Assembly (NCBI RefSeq): GCF_016009175.1
Contig: NZ_JADUCM010000004.1
Span: 1-64,000, forward strand
DNA: 64,000 bases
DNA from: Pseudomonas alkylphenolica
GTDB taxonomy: Bacteria; Pseudomonadota; Gammaproteobacteria; Pseudomonadales; Pseudomonadaceae
Direction: 5' to 3'
The position numbers and the translations under genes are program-made. Position 1 is the first letter of the stretch, and every line of letters starts with the position of its first letter. This document shows, one piece after another, positions 1-9,300 of the stretch. The notes under the pieces are model-generated. The model made no database searches. It worked only from the letters and a program-made list of their open reading frames with translations, and was not told the DNA's origin.

Positions 1-279
1 GGGGCTGGGGCGTCCCTTTCGTCTTCTGGTCGCCGTGCTGTGGCCCGGCGAACTGGACCCCGCGATGCAGCTGTCACACCGCGTTATCGTTCTTCGCCGG
101 CAAGCCTGGCTCCTGCAGTCGATTCCTCCCGCTTAACAAAAGATAACGTCCCGTTCGTTGTCAGCCCTTCACAAACACCGATAGGATGGCTCCCAGCTAT
201 TGCGGGGCTCTGGAACACGGTTTTTGGCAGTACCTGCAAATAGATTGACCCAAATAACAAAAAACCGGGGGACAGATCT
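1..279. other. Left-edge intergenic region
   Basis: No gene could be supported here. The short open frames run through a REP-like half-palindrome (about 88-120) and have no recognisable protein features, so the stretch is read as non-coding upstream DNA of the operon beginning at 280. The end of a gene cut by the window edge in the first 80 bases cannot be excluded. A purine-rich GGGGGAC just before 280 is the probable ribosome site of the next gene. Confidence 0.5.
88..122 (+). repeat. REP-like half element
   Basis: The sequence TTCGCCGGCAAGCCTGGCTCC recurs almost exactly at 18339-18359, where it forms one arm of an inverted pair. It resembles the short palindromic REP sequences scattered between genes of fluorescent pseudomonads. 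Only one arm is evident here, so it may be a degenerate or solitary copy. Confidence 0.6.
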
Positions 280-1326
280 ATGACCGAGCCGTTCATGGCA
301 GGTACTGGCGGCGCACTGCGCGTGCGCCCATGGGCAATGGCCGCCAGCGGTGCGCTGTTGCTGGCAATGGGGCTTTGGGCCAACACGGTCGAGGCGGCAA
401 CGCCGACGGCCCAGGTCTACTCCACTGAATCGGCCAAAGCCGAAAAAAGCCTCATGCTCGACGTGACGCATGCGGGCAATCGCCTGGTTGCTGTCGGCGA
501 TCGCGGCCATATCCTCTTCTCTGATGACCAGGGCAAATCCTGGACCCAATCCAAAGTCCCCACCCGGCAACTGCTGACGGCGGTGTACTTTGTCGATGAC
601 AAACATGGCTGGGCTGTTGGCCATGACGCACAGATCCTCGTCAGCAGCGATGGCGGTGTGACCTGGACCAAGCAATTTGAAGACCTGAAACGCGAAGCGC
701 CGTTGCTCGATGTCTGGTTCAAGGACGCCAGCAACGGCTTTGCCGTCGGCGCTTACGGCGCACTGCTTGAAACCTCTGACGGTGGCAAAGACTGGGCCGA
801 CGTCAGCGACCGCCTGGACAACGAAGACCAGTTCCACCTCAACGGCATTGCCCAGGTCAAAGATGCCGGCCTGTTCATTGTCGGCGAGCAGGGCAGCATG
901 TTCCGCTCCAGCGACGACGGCCAGACCTGGCAGAAGCTTGAAGGCCCATACGAAGGCTCGTTGTTCGGTGTGATCGGTACGGCGCAACCGCACACGCTGC
1001 TGGCCTATGGCTTGCGCGGCAATCTCTACCGCTCCACCGATTTTGGTGACAACTGGCAGAAGATCGAACTGAAGGCAGCGCGCGGGGCCCTCGAATTTGG
1101 CCTTGCAAACGCTACGCTACTGGATGATGGCACCGTGGTACTGGTCGGTAATGGCGGCAGCGTATTGCGCAGCAGTGACGACGGCCAGACCTTCAGCATC
1201 TATAACCGCTCCGATCGCATCGCCCTGGCGGGCGTCAGCGGGCAGGGCGCAGGGGGCCTGGTGCTGGTGGGCCAGGGTGGTGTGCATCTGGCTTCGGCCC
1301 AAGGCGCCGAAGGAGTGCAGCCATGA
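280..1326 (+). CDS. YCF48/BNR-repeat beta-propeller protein, exported
   Basis: A 348-residue protein with a cleavable-looking N-terminal signal (basic start, hydrophobic stretch around residues 22-36, then VEAA). The mature part is built of Asp-box repeats of the type SSDDGQTWQK: FSDDQGKSW, SSDGGVTW, TSDGGKDW, SSDDGQTW, STDFGDNW and SSDDGQTF, six blades. This is the YCF48/HCF136 fold, known as a photosystem II assembly factor in phototrophs; in pseudomonads such genes accompany MMPL exporters. The stop overlaps the start of the MMPL gene by 4 bases, so the two are translationally coupled. A role as a periplasmic accessory to that exporter is inference from context. The ATG at 280 follows GGGGGAC at a good distance. 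Confidence 0.85.
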   Translation: MTEPFMAGTGGALRVRPWAMAASGALLLAMGLWANTVEAATPTAQVYSTESAKAEKSLMLDVTHAGNRLVAVGDRGHILFSDDQGKSWTQSKVPTRQLLTAVYFVDDKHGWAVGHDAQILVSSDGGVTWTKQFEDLKREAPLLDVWFKDASNGFAVGAYGALLETSDGGKDWADVSDRLDNEDQFHLNGIAQVKDAGLFIVGEQGSMFRSSDDGQTWQKLEGPYEGSLFGVIGTAQPHTLLAYGLRGNLYRSTDFGDNWQKIELKAARGALEFGLANATLLDDGTVVLVGNGGSVLRSSDDGQTFSIYNRSDRIALAGVSGQGAGGLVLVGQGGVHLASAQGAEGVQP

Positions 1327-3728
1327 CGCATCAGGAGCAGTTCAATATGAATCAGCAGCAGCACCATCAGGACAAGGCGACGCTGCTTGAGCGTCTGATC
1401 TTCAACAATCGCCCGGTGGTGATCCTCATCTGCCTGCTGGTCAGCGTCTTCCTGTTCTGGCAGGCCACGCAGATTCGTCCCTCGACCAGCTTCGAGAAAA
1501 TGATCCCGCTTGAGCATCCCTTCATCGAGAAGATGCTCGAACACCGCAACGACCTGGCCAACCTCGGCAACACCGTGCGCATTTCGGTGGAAGCCACCGA
1601 TGGCGACATCTTCAGCAAGGACTACATGGAGACCTTGCGCCAGATCCACGACGAGGTCTTCTACATTCCGGGCGTCGACCGTTCCGGGCTCAAGTCGTTG
1701 TGGAGCCCCAGTGTGCGCTGGACCGAGGTGACCGAAGAGGGCTTTGCCGGTGGTGAAGTGATCCCCAACACCTACGACGGTTCGGCAGACAGCCTCGATC
1801 AATTGCGTAACAACGTGCTGAAGTCCGGGCAGGTTGGTCGCCTGGTGGGCAACAACTTCAAGTCGAGCATTATCGATATCCCGCTGCTGGAGTCTTACCC
1901 GGACCCGCAGGACCAGAGCAAGCTGATCAAGCTCGACTACCAAAAGTTCTCCCACCAGTTGGAAGAAAAGATCCGCGACAAGTTCCAGGCTCAGAACCCC
2001 AATGTGAAGGTGCATATCGTCGGTTTCGCCAAGAAAGTCGGCGACCTGATCGATGGCCTGATGATGGTGGCGATGTTCTTTGGTATCGCCCTGGTGATTA
2101 CCTGGGTGCTGCTGTACTGGTTCACCTGGTGTATCCGCAGCACCATCGCCGTGCTGATCACCACGCTGGTGGCAGTGGTCTGGCAGCTGGGGCTGATGCA
2201 CGCGGTGGGCTTCGGGCTTGACCCGTACTCGATGCTGGTACCGTTCCTGATCTTCGCCATCGGTATTTCCCACGGGGTACAGAAGATCAACGGTATCGCC
2301 CTGCAGTCGAGCGACGCCGACAACGCCCTGACCGCTGCGCGCCGTACTTTCCGTCAACTGTTCCTGCCGGGGATGATCGCCATCCTCGCCGACGCAGTGG
2401 GGTTCATCACCCTGCTGATCATCGACATCGGCGTGATCCGCGAGCTGGCCATCGGTGCCTCCATCGGTGTGGCGGTGATCGTGTTCACCAACCTGATCCT
2501 GCTGCCGGTAGCGATTTCCTACGTCGGGATCAGCAAGAAGGCCATCGAGCGCAGCAAGAAAGATGCGACCCGCGAACACCCGTTCTGGCGTCTGCTGTCC
2601 AACTTCGCCAGTGCCAAGGTGGCACCGGTGTCTATCGTGCTGGCGCTGCTGGCCTTCGGTGGCGGCCTCTGGTACAGCCAGAACCTGAAGATCGGCGACC
2701 TTGACCAGGGCGCGCCCGAGCTGCGTCCGGACTCGCGCTACAACAAAGACAACAGTTTCATCATCGATAACTACTCGACCAGTTCCGACGTGCTGGTGGT
2801 GATGGTCAAGACTCCGACTGAAGGCTGCTCGGTGTACTCGACCATGGCGCCGATAGATGAACTGATGTGGAAAATGGAAAACACCCCGGGCGTGCAGTCG
2901 GCCATCTCCCTGGTCACCGTCTCCAAGCAGATGATCAAGGGCATGAACGAGGGCAACCTGAAATGGGAAAGCCTGTCGCGTAACCCGGACGTGCTCAACA
3001 GCTCCATTTCCCGTGCCGATGGCCTGTACAACGCCGACTGCTCGCTGGCGCCGGTACTTATCTTCCTCAACGACCACAAGGCCGAGACCCTGGACCGTGC
3101 GGTCAACGCGGTGAAGGAATTTGCCAGCACCCACAACAAGGAAGGCCTGGAGTTCTTGCTGGCAGCGGGTAACGCCGGTATCGAGGCGGCCACCAACGAA
3201 GTGATCAAGTCGGCCGAGCTGACCATCCTGATCCTGGTGTACATCTGCGTGGCGGTGATGTGCATGATCACCTTCCGCTCGTTTGCCGCGACCCTGTGCA
3301 TTGTCCTGCCGCTGGTGCTGACCTCGGTACTGGGCAACGCCCTGATGGCCTTCATGGGCATCGGCGTCAAGGTCGCGACCTTGCCGGTGGTGGCCCTGGG
3401 CGTGGGTATCGGCGTGGACTACGGCATCTACATCTACAGCCGCCTGGAGAGTTTCCTGCGCGCGGGCATGCCGCTGCAGGAAGCCTACTACCAGACGCTC
3501 AAGTCCACCGGCAAGGCGGTGTTGTTCACCGGCCTGTGCCTGGCCATCGGCGTGTGCACCTGGATCTTCTCGGCGATCAAGTTCCAGGCTGACATGGGCT
3601 TGATGCTGACGTTCATGCTGCTGTGGAACATGTTCGGCGCCCTGTGGCTGTTGCCGGCGCTGGCGCGGTTCCTGATCAAGCCGGAAAAAATGGCAGGCAA
3701 GGAGAGCAAGTCGATTTTCGCCCACTGA
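1323..3728 (+). CDS. MMPL-family RND transporter
   Basis: An 801-residue inner-membrane protein with the duplicated RND/MMPL architecture. There is an N-terminal membrane anchor near residues 37-55, a large periplasmic loop, a block of five hydrophobic segments (about 240-400), a second anchor and loop, then a second five-segment block (about 630-780). Membrane segments carry GxxxD-like residues typical of proton-driven RND pumps, for example GVGIGVDYGIYIYS in the second half. The family exports lipids, hopanoids or other hydrophobic compounds; the substrate here is unknown. It overlaps the upstream YCF48-like gene by 4 bases. An alternative internal ATG at 1347 would remove eight residues. 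Confidence 0.88.
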   Translation: MTHQEQFNMNQQQHHQDKATLLERLIFNNRPVVILICLLVSVFLFWQATQIRPSTSFEKMIPLEHPFIEKMLEHRNDLANLGNTVRISVEATDGDIFSKDYMETLRQIHDEVFYIPGVDRSGLKSLWSPSVRWTEVTEEGFAGGEVIPNTYDGSADSLDQLRNNVLKSGQVGRLVGNNFKSSIIDIPLLESYPDPQDQSKLIKLDYQKFSHQLEEKIRDKFQAQNPNVKVHIVGFAKKVGDLIDGLMMVAMFFGIALVITWVLLYWFTWCIRSTIAVLITTLVAVVWQLGLMHAVGFGLDPYSMLVPFLIFAIGISHGVQKINGIALQSSDADNALTAARRTFRQLFLPGMIAILADAVGFITLLIIDIGVIRELAIGASIGVAVIVFTNLILLPVAISYVGISKKAIERSKKDATREHPFWRLLSNFASAKVAPVSIVLALLAFGGGLWYSQNLKIGDLDQGAPELRPDSRYNKDNSFIIDNYSTSSDVLVVMVKTPTEGCSVYSTMAPIDELMWKMENTPGVQSAISLVTVSKQMIKGMNEGNLKWESLSRNPDVLNSSISRADGLYNADCSLAPVLIFLNDHKAETLDRAVNAVKEFASTHNKEGLEFLLAAGNAGIEAATNEVIKSAELTILILVYICVAVMCMITFRSFAATLCIVLPLVLTSVLGNALMAFMGIGVKVATLPVVALGVGIGVDYGIYIYSRLESFLRAGMPLQEAYYQTLKSTGKAVLFTGLCLAIGVCTWIFSAIKFQADMGLMLTFMLLWNMFGALWLLPALARFLIKPEKMAGKESKSIFAH

Positions 3729-3737
3729 CGAAGAGGG

Positions 3738-3802
3738 CAGCTTCAAGCGTCAAGCCGCGAGCGGCAAGTGGGGAGGCCTCACTTGCCGCTTGCAGCTTGG
3801 GG
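3738..3802. repeat. Imperfect inverted repeat (REP-like hairpin)
   Basis: Two arms related to AAGC(T/C)GC(A/G)AGCGGCAAGT face each other across a short GGGGAGGCCTC centre, just after the MMPL stop codon. It could act as an RNA-stabilising or terminating hairpin at the end of the operon, or simply be a repetitive extragenic palindrome. Confidence 0.6.
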
Positions 3803-3848
3803 CTCAGCGCTTACACTGTCGCTCTTTGTTTGTTGATGGCGACGCCCG

Positions 3849-4139
3849 ATGACCACCCTTTCCCACGTCTTGCAATCCTGCGACATGCTCCTTGTCGACG
3901 GTTTGCATGCCTTTGACTTCACCTACGACGATACCGGCCTGCACATCGAGTGCATGGACGGTCGTGCCCTGAAAAAATGGTCGTTCAGCCCGGAACAGAT
4001 CGCTGCGGCGCGTGCCGAGGGTGAAGACTGGTTGATCGCTGCCGACACCGCCGAGCATCGACTAGTCTGTATGAGTGCCTTTCGTGCACCGGACGAGGAT
4101 GACGATGAAACGCCAGCTGACGACCCTGCTGATCGCTAG
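3849..4139 (+). CDS. Small acidic conserved protein (DUF5629-like)
   Basis: A 96-residue soluble acidic protein without signal or membrane segment. The central part (residues 10-60) looks like a small beta-rich domain (LLVDGLHAFDF, HIECMDGRALKKWSF) and the C-terminus is a disordered Asp/Glu/Pro tail. It resembles a family of short Pseudomonas proteins I recall as DUF5629, of unknown function. Its 3' end overlaps the start of the lactonase gene by about 35 bases, so the two are probably co-transcribed. The family assignment is from memory and moderate in confidence. Confidence 0.65.
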   Translation: MTTLSHVLQSCDMLLVDGLHAFDFTYDDTGLHIECMDGRALKKWSFSPEQIAAARAEGEDWLIAADTAEHRLVCMSAFRAPDEDDDETPADDPADR

Positions 4140-5244
4140 TGCCATGAGTGTGTTTGCTACCGCCCACGGCGCGCAGTTGCTGGTGGGCAGCTACACCGAC
4201 GGTGCCAGTGAAGGTCTTTATCGCTACACGTTCGACAGCGATAGCGGCCAGATCGGCACTCCGCCGCTGCAGGTGCTGAAGAGCGATAACCCGTCCTGGC
4301 TGACCGTGTCGTTTGACCAGAAGCTGCTGTTTGCGGTCAACGAAAATGGTGCGGGCAAGGGCCACGCCAGCAGCTTTTCCATCAGCGCCAAGGACTTCAC
4401 CCTCAAGCCCCTCAATCAGGTCAGCAGTGCAGGCGACGAACCCACGCATGCCAGCCTCAGCCATGACCAGCGTTACCTGTTCGTGGCCAATTACGGTGTG
4501 CAACCGACACCCGGCGGCAGCCTGAGTGTGCTGCCGGTCGCCAAGGACGGAAAACTCGACGCCTCGGTGCAGCAAGACCAGCACAAGGCCAGCGGTGCCA
4601 ATCCGCAGCGCCAGGCCGGGCCCCATGTGCATTCGGTGGTGTCATCACCAGATGGGCATTACGTGTTTGCCAGCGACCTCGGGGCGGACAAGGTGTTCGT
4701 CTACCAATACGACGGCGCCAGCCCCAAGCACCCCCTGAGCCCTGCCAAAACGCCTGCTGTTGATCTGCCGCCGGGCAGCGGACCGCGGCATCTGCTGTTC
4801 AGCAAGGATGGCAAGCATGCTTACCTGACGCTGGAAATGAGCGCGCAGGTCGTGGTCTTTGATCATGAAGATGGCAAATTGACCGAACATCAGCGCCTGC
4901 CGTTGACCGAACAGAACGATGCTTCGGCCAAAGCCGCTGGCGCCTTGCACCTGTCGCCCGATGGTCGCTTCCTGTATGTGAGTAACCGCGGTACGGCCAA
5001 TGAGCTGGTGGTGTTTGCGGTGGATGACGACAGCGGCAAGTTGATGCAGGTGCAGCGCCGTAGTGTCGAGGGCGACCATCCGCGGGAGTTCACCATCGAT
5101 CCGACGGGCAAGTTCCTGCTGGTGGCCAACCAGAAGAGCAACGAAATCGTGGTCATCCGTCGCGATCCGCGTAGTGGCATGCTCGGTGAAACAGTGCAGA
5201 AGCTGGCCCAGGATGCGCCGTCCGATCTCAAGTTTCTCGATTGA
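4105..5244 (+). CDS. Lactonase-family beta-propeller protein, periplasmic
   Basis: A 379-residue protein starting MKRQLTTLLIASAMSVFATAHG, a standard signal peptide, followed by a seven-bladed propeller of the 6-phosphogluconolactonase (YbhE/Pgl) type. Blades carry typical phrases such as LLVGSYTDGASEGLYRY, PTHASLSHDQRYLFVANYG, GPHVHSVVSSPDGHYVFASDLG and PREFTIDPTGKFLLVANQKSNEIVVI. The family hydrolyses sugar lactones, but an exported member is unlikely to serve the cytoplasmic pentose pathway, so the substrate is open. ATG 4105 is chosen over 4099 and 4075 because GACGAGG lies at correct spacing. It overlaps the preceding small gene. Confidence 0.82.
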   Translation: MKRQLTTLLIASAMSVFATAHGAQLLVGSYTDGASEGLYRYTFDSDSGQIGTPPLQVLKSDNPSWLTVSFDQKLLFAVNENGAGKGHASSFSISAKDFTLKPLNQVSSAGDEPTHASLSHDQRYLFVANYGVQPTPGGSLSVLPVAKDGKLDASVQQDQHKASGANPQRQAGPHVHSVVSSPDGHYVFASDLGADKVFVYQYDGASPKHPLSPAKTPAVDLPPGSGPRHLLFSKDGKHAYLTLEMSAQVVVFDHEDGKLTEHQRLPLTEQNDASAKAAGALHLSPDGRFLYVSNRGTANELVVFAVDDDSGKLMQVQRRSVEGDHPREFTIDPTGKFLLVANQKSNEIVVIRRDPRSGMLGETVQKLAQDAPSDLKFLD

Positions 5245-5365
5245 CTATCAATCGCCTCGATAATAGCTACTGCTGCAATGAATTTCTGTGCGCCGCGTGA
5301 GCGGCGTACGTTTGAACCACGGCCGGCAACGGCCACTTCAAACCACAGACTTCGAGGTCAGCGCC

Positions 5366-5545
5366 ATGAACTTCAATCTCTTCCCCGTCATTGCCGCTTC
5401 TGCCATTTCTGCTTCGGTGGCATTGCCTGCCCATGCGCAGGTTGAAATCAGCGAGCGTAAATCCTCCACCCTCAGCTACACGCAAAAGTACCTGCAACAA
5501 AGTGCCAATTTCTACGCGGCGCTGGACCACAAGTCACAGCACTGA
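5366..5545 (+). CDS. Small exported protein of unknown function (59 aa)
   Basis: A 59-residue ORF with a clear signal peptide (MNFNLFPVIAASAISASVAL, then PAHA before Q) and a mature peptide of about 34 residues rich in Ser, Tyr and Gln. The start is preceded by GAGG at 9 bases. No family is recognised. Its compact secretory layout and ribosome site make it a credible small periplasmic or secreted peptide gene. Confidence 0.6.
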   Translation: MNFNLFPVIAASAISASVALPAHAQVEISERKSSTLSYTQKYLQQSANFYAALDHKSQH

Positions 5546-5632
5546 GACGTGTAAATATTCTGGTAATGGCATACCGCCATGTGATTGAATTTGACGCTAA
5601 TTTATTGACACTTGTCCTTAGGGGATAAAGAC

Positions 5633-5695
5633 ATGAAATGGCGCATCCTGGCGGTACTGCTGTTCCTTTATTCTTCGCCGATTCTGGCGCTGTAA
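5633..5695 (+). CDS. Possible 20-residue hydrophobic peptide
   Basis: ATG follows AGGGGATAAAGAC, a good ribosome site. It opens a 20-codon frame, MKWRILAVLLFLYSSPILAL, ended by TAA. It is either a tiny membrane peptide or the remains of a signal sequence whose gene has been cut short: a REP palindrome begins a few bases after the stop. With so few residues this remains tentative. Confidence 0.35.
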   Translation: MKWRILAVLLFLYSSPILAL

Positions 5696-5705
5696 TCTGT
5701 TGCCG

Positions 5706-5769
5706 GTGCTGGCTGCAACCGTCTGCGACCGCTACGCGGTCGATCGCAGGCTGTCGCCAGCTCCTACAG
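5706..5769. repeat. REP palindrome
   Basis: A hairpin with arms GCGACCG and CGGTCG(AT)CGC around CTACG lies at 5724-5750, flanked by GGCTGCAACC and GCCAGCTCCTACAG. The AGCTCCTACAG end is shared with the REP pair at 18273-18366. It lies between the convergent small ORF and the GST gene. Confidence 0.65.
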
Positions 5770-6363
5770 TCAACGCGCCATGATTGCCTTGAACAGCGCC
5801 GACTCCAGCCAGCCCTGCAGCCACACACGCAGGTGCGGGTAGGGTGCGCTGGCGAACCAGTCCGGTTCGACTCCGGCGAACTGGCGCATCAACGGCAGCA
5901 ACGCGGCATCGGCCAGGCTCGGGTGATCGGCGAACAGGTAGGGAGTTTGAGCCAGTAAGCCCTCAAGCTCCTCCAGCCAGGCTTGCGCCTGATGGCGATA
6001 ATCCTCACGCGTATGTTGCGGGTAGCGCTCGGCGTATTTATAGAGGTTGACCTGGGCCTTGAAGTCGCGGTCATTGCGCCCGATCAGCACATCGGCGGCT
6101 TGCGCTGCCAGCGGATCGGCACGCAGTAGCCAGTCCTGCGGATCATGCCGGGCCAGGGCCCAGCGCATGATGTCGAGGCTTTCATCGAGGACCTGACCGT
6201 CCGCACTCAACACCGGCACCGTGCCTTTGGACGACAGCGCAAGCAGCTCGGGCGGCTTGGCCTTGAGGCTGACTTCGTGAATTTCCACCGTACACTCGCT
6301 GTAACGCAAGGCCAGGCGCGCGCGCATGGCCCAGGGGCAGCGACGGAACGAGTAGAGAATCAT
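5770..6363 (-). CDS. Glutathione S-transferase family protein
   Basis: A 197-residue soluble protein. The N-terminal thioredoxin-like half opens MILYSFRRCPWAMRARLAL, carrying the CPxAxR-type motif used by GSTs and glutaredoxin-like proteins. It continues with GTVPVLSADGQVLDESLDIM, the cis-Pro and glutathione gamma-glutamyl binding Glu-Ser pair. The C-terminal half is all-helical (ADHPSLADAALLPLMRQFA). Its start overlaps the sbcC stop by 4 bases, so it probably belongs to the sbcD-sbcC transcript as the last gene. Substrate unknown. Confidence 0.85.
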   Translation of the reverse strand: MILYSFRRCPWAMRARLALRYSECTVEIHEVSLKAKPPELLALSSKGTVPVLSADGQVLDESLDIMRWALARHDPQDWLLRADPLAAQAADVLIGRNDRDFKAQVNLYKYAERYPQHTREDYRHQAQAWLEELEGLLAQTPYLFADHPSLADAALLPLMRQFAGVEPDWFASAPYPHLRVWLQGWLESALFKAIMAR

Positions 6364-9300
6364 CCGCTGACCTCCACCGAGCTCAAACCATTGCCCTGAC
6401 GGCGCACCTGGATCTGTACCGGGATGCGTTCATGCATTTCCTGTACGTGGGAAATCACCGCGACCTTGCGTCCTTGAGCCTGCAGGCCATCAAGGGCGTC
6501 CATAGCCAGTTGCAGCGACTCCGGATCAAGGCTGCCAAAACCTTCGTCGATAAACAGTGATTCGATACGCAGAGTGCTCGAGGCCATCGACGCCAGGCCC
6601 AAGGCCAGGGCCAGGGACACCAGGAAGGTTTCGCCACCGGACAGGGAGTGCACCGAGCGCAGCTCGTCGCCCATCTCGGTATCCAGCACCAGCAGGCCAA
6701 GCAGGCTGCCGCCGCGCTTCAGGCGATAGCGGCGGGCCAGCTGACGCAGCTGGGCATTGGCGTGATGCACCAGCAAGTCGAGGTTGTAGCCCTGGGCGAT
6801 CTTGCGGAAGGTGTCACCGGTGGCCGAACCGATCAGGGCATTGAGGCGTGCCCAGCGCTGCCATTCGCCGTGGGCCTGGGTGATCTGTTCGGCCAGGGCC
6901 TGGTTGGCCTGCTGGCGACGCTGGTCATCGGCCTGCTCGGCACGCAGTTCGGCGCAGTGTTGCTCGCTGGTGGCGAGTTGACCTTGCAGGACCTCGAGTG
7001 ATTGCTCCAGCTCATCTTCCGGTAACTCGAGCGTTACCAGGGCCTGGTGCTGGTCGAGGCGTTGCTGACGCTCGTTGAGTAGCACCTGTGCTTGTTCCAG
7101 GGCCTTGTCGCTGTCTTGCAGGCGTTGGCGCAACTGGGCAACGGCGTTGTCATCGAGGGCGAGCAATTGTTCCAGGCCGCTGTCATCCAGTTCGGGGTGA
7201 CGCTGGCGCCACTGCTCGATCTGCGTACGAACCTCGCTGTGCTCCTGTTCAAGCGCGATCAATCGCTCGTCCTTGGCCTTGAGGTCGGTTGCCAGCTCGA
7301 TCAGTTGCGCCTGGGTTTCCTGCAACTGCCGGACCTTGAGTGCTTCCTGCTGGCGCGCCTGCTCCACGGCCTGTTCCAGGTGCAGTTGCCACTGTTCGGC
7401 GCCGGCGTGCTCGCCAAGCAGGCCACTGAGGCTGACCTGAGTGCTGTGTTGCTGGTGCTCGCGTTCGATGAGCTGCTGCTGCAGTTCCTGGTGCTTCTGC
7501 ACCCGGGCCTGTTGCAGTACTTGGGCCTTGTCCAGCGCCTGCTGGCGCTCACTGTGTTCGAGTTGTTCGTCCTTGTGGCGTTGTACCAGGTCCATGCGTT
7601 GCGCCAGTTGCTGGTCCAGGCGCAGAAAGGTGTCCGTCGGTTCGCGACGCAGGTCATCCAGCACGTCGGCCGGTAACAGGCTGGCGAAGCTCGTTAGCTC
7701 CTGCTCCAGGCGTTGCTCGTCACTGTCCAGCGCTTGCTGTTGCTGAGTCAGGTGCTGGCTGGCCTGCTGGCCGGCTTCGATCGCCGCCTGCAGTTGCTGT
7801 TGCAGGCGTGCGGCGTCTTTTTGCAGGGTCAACAGGGCGTTCTGGCGCTGTTCGTCGCGGCTGATGTCATCGGCCAGGCGACGCTCCTGCAGCTCGAGCC
7901 AGCCCACTTGCTGACTGCTGTCCTGGCCAGTCAATTGCGCAAACAGCGGCTGTGCCTGCAGGCTCGGGGCCAGGCGCTGGAGCTGCTCGGTCAACTGCTC
8001 CTGCTGGTGCAGGTACTCCTTGATCTGGCCGTTGACACCACCCAGCTGGGTGCGCAGTTCGTCGAGCTGCTTTTTCAGCGCATCGACCTGTTGCTGGGCA
8101 TTTTGCTCTTCATCCTGATCATGGCGGCCCAGGCTCTGCAACAAGGCTTCGGGCTGATGATAAGGGTGCTCCTGGCTACCGCAGACCGGGCAGGGCTGGT
8201 CGTCCTGCAATTGCGCGCGCAGTTCCTCGACGCTCTGGCTGCGCGCCAGGCGCTGGCGTTCCAGCAGTTGCCGGGTGACGTTCAGCGCCTGTTCGGCGGC
8301 GGTCAGCTGGCTCTTGCCGTTGAGGCCTTCACTGATCAGTTGCTCGCGCTGTTTGAGCGCCGCTTGCTGGCGTTCGCGCAGAGTCGTCAGGCGCAGCTCG
8401 AGGTCCTGCTGCTGGTGCCAGAGGCGGCTCAGGTCTTCTACCTGGCGTTGCTGCTGGCGGTTTTTTTGCAGCAGCTCGCCCAGCAGGCCGATCTGTTCGG
8501 CGAGGGCCTCGGGCTCGGCCTGGGCTTCGTGATAGAGCAGGGCAATGGCAGCGCGCTGTTCGTCCAGTGCGGCGTTTGCCTGCTGGGCACGTGCCTGCAG
8601 GCCGGGCAGTTCGGCGCGCCCCTGGTTCAGGCGGTTGCCCAGCTGCATCAGCTGTTGCAGGCGGTCGCGGTACGCGCTCCAGGCGTCGCTCAGACCTGCG
8701 AGTGCAGCGCTCTGGGTGAGTTGCTCGCTGATCTGGCCGAGGCGCGTTTGCGTCAGCTGTTGCTGTTCGGCCAGGTTCGCCAACTGCTGCTGGCCTTCAG
8801 CGCTGGCCTGTTCGGCTTGCTGCTTGAGCGCGGCACAATTGGCCAGTTCCTGCGACAGGCGGGTCAGATTGCTCTGCTCGGTAAACGCCTGGCGCAGCAG
8901 GGGCACGCGTTCAGCCTGCTGGCTCAGGGCCTCGGCCAGCGCCTGATGCGCCAGTTGCTGCTCGGTTTGCAGCTGGTGCTGTGTTGTCTGCAAGGTGTCG
9001 TGTTGCTGGCGTTGCGCGCTGATGCTGGCGGCCAATGGCGAAAGCTGGCTGCTCAGGGTCTGCAGGCGCGCAAACTGATGGCGTTGCGGCGCCAGGTGTT
9101 CAAGGCGTGCGAGGTTCAGGCGTTCGCCCTGCAGGCTGTCGCTGTGCTGCCGGGCACTGTGCAGCTGTTCGTTGCTGCTGTGCACCTGGGCTTGCAGTTG
9201 CTTGAGCTCGGTCAACCAGGCGCGTTGCAGTTCGAGCTGACGCAATCTGGCCTGTTCGCCTTTGAGTTGCTCAAGCGCCCCGGCGTAGCGCTGGTCGAGC

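Noticed and set aside
40..243. 67-codon frame at the left edge
   Set aside because: It runs through a REP-like element and has no ribosome site or protein features.
1200..3746. 848-codon minus-strand frame opposite the MMPL gene
   Set aside because: Translation is a His/Gln/Asp-rich string typical of high-GC antisense frames, while the plus strand encodes a clear membrane transporter.
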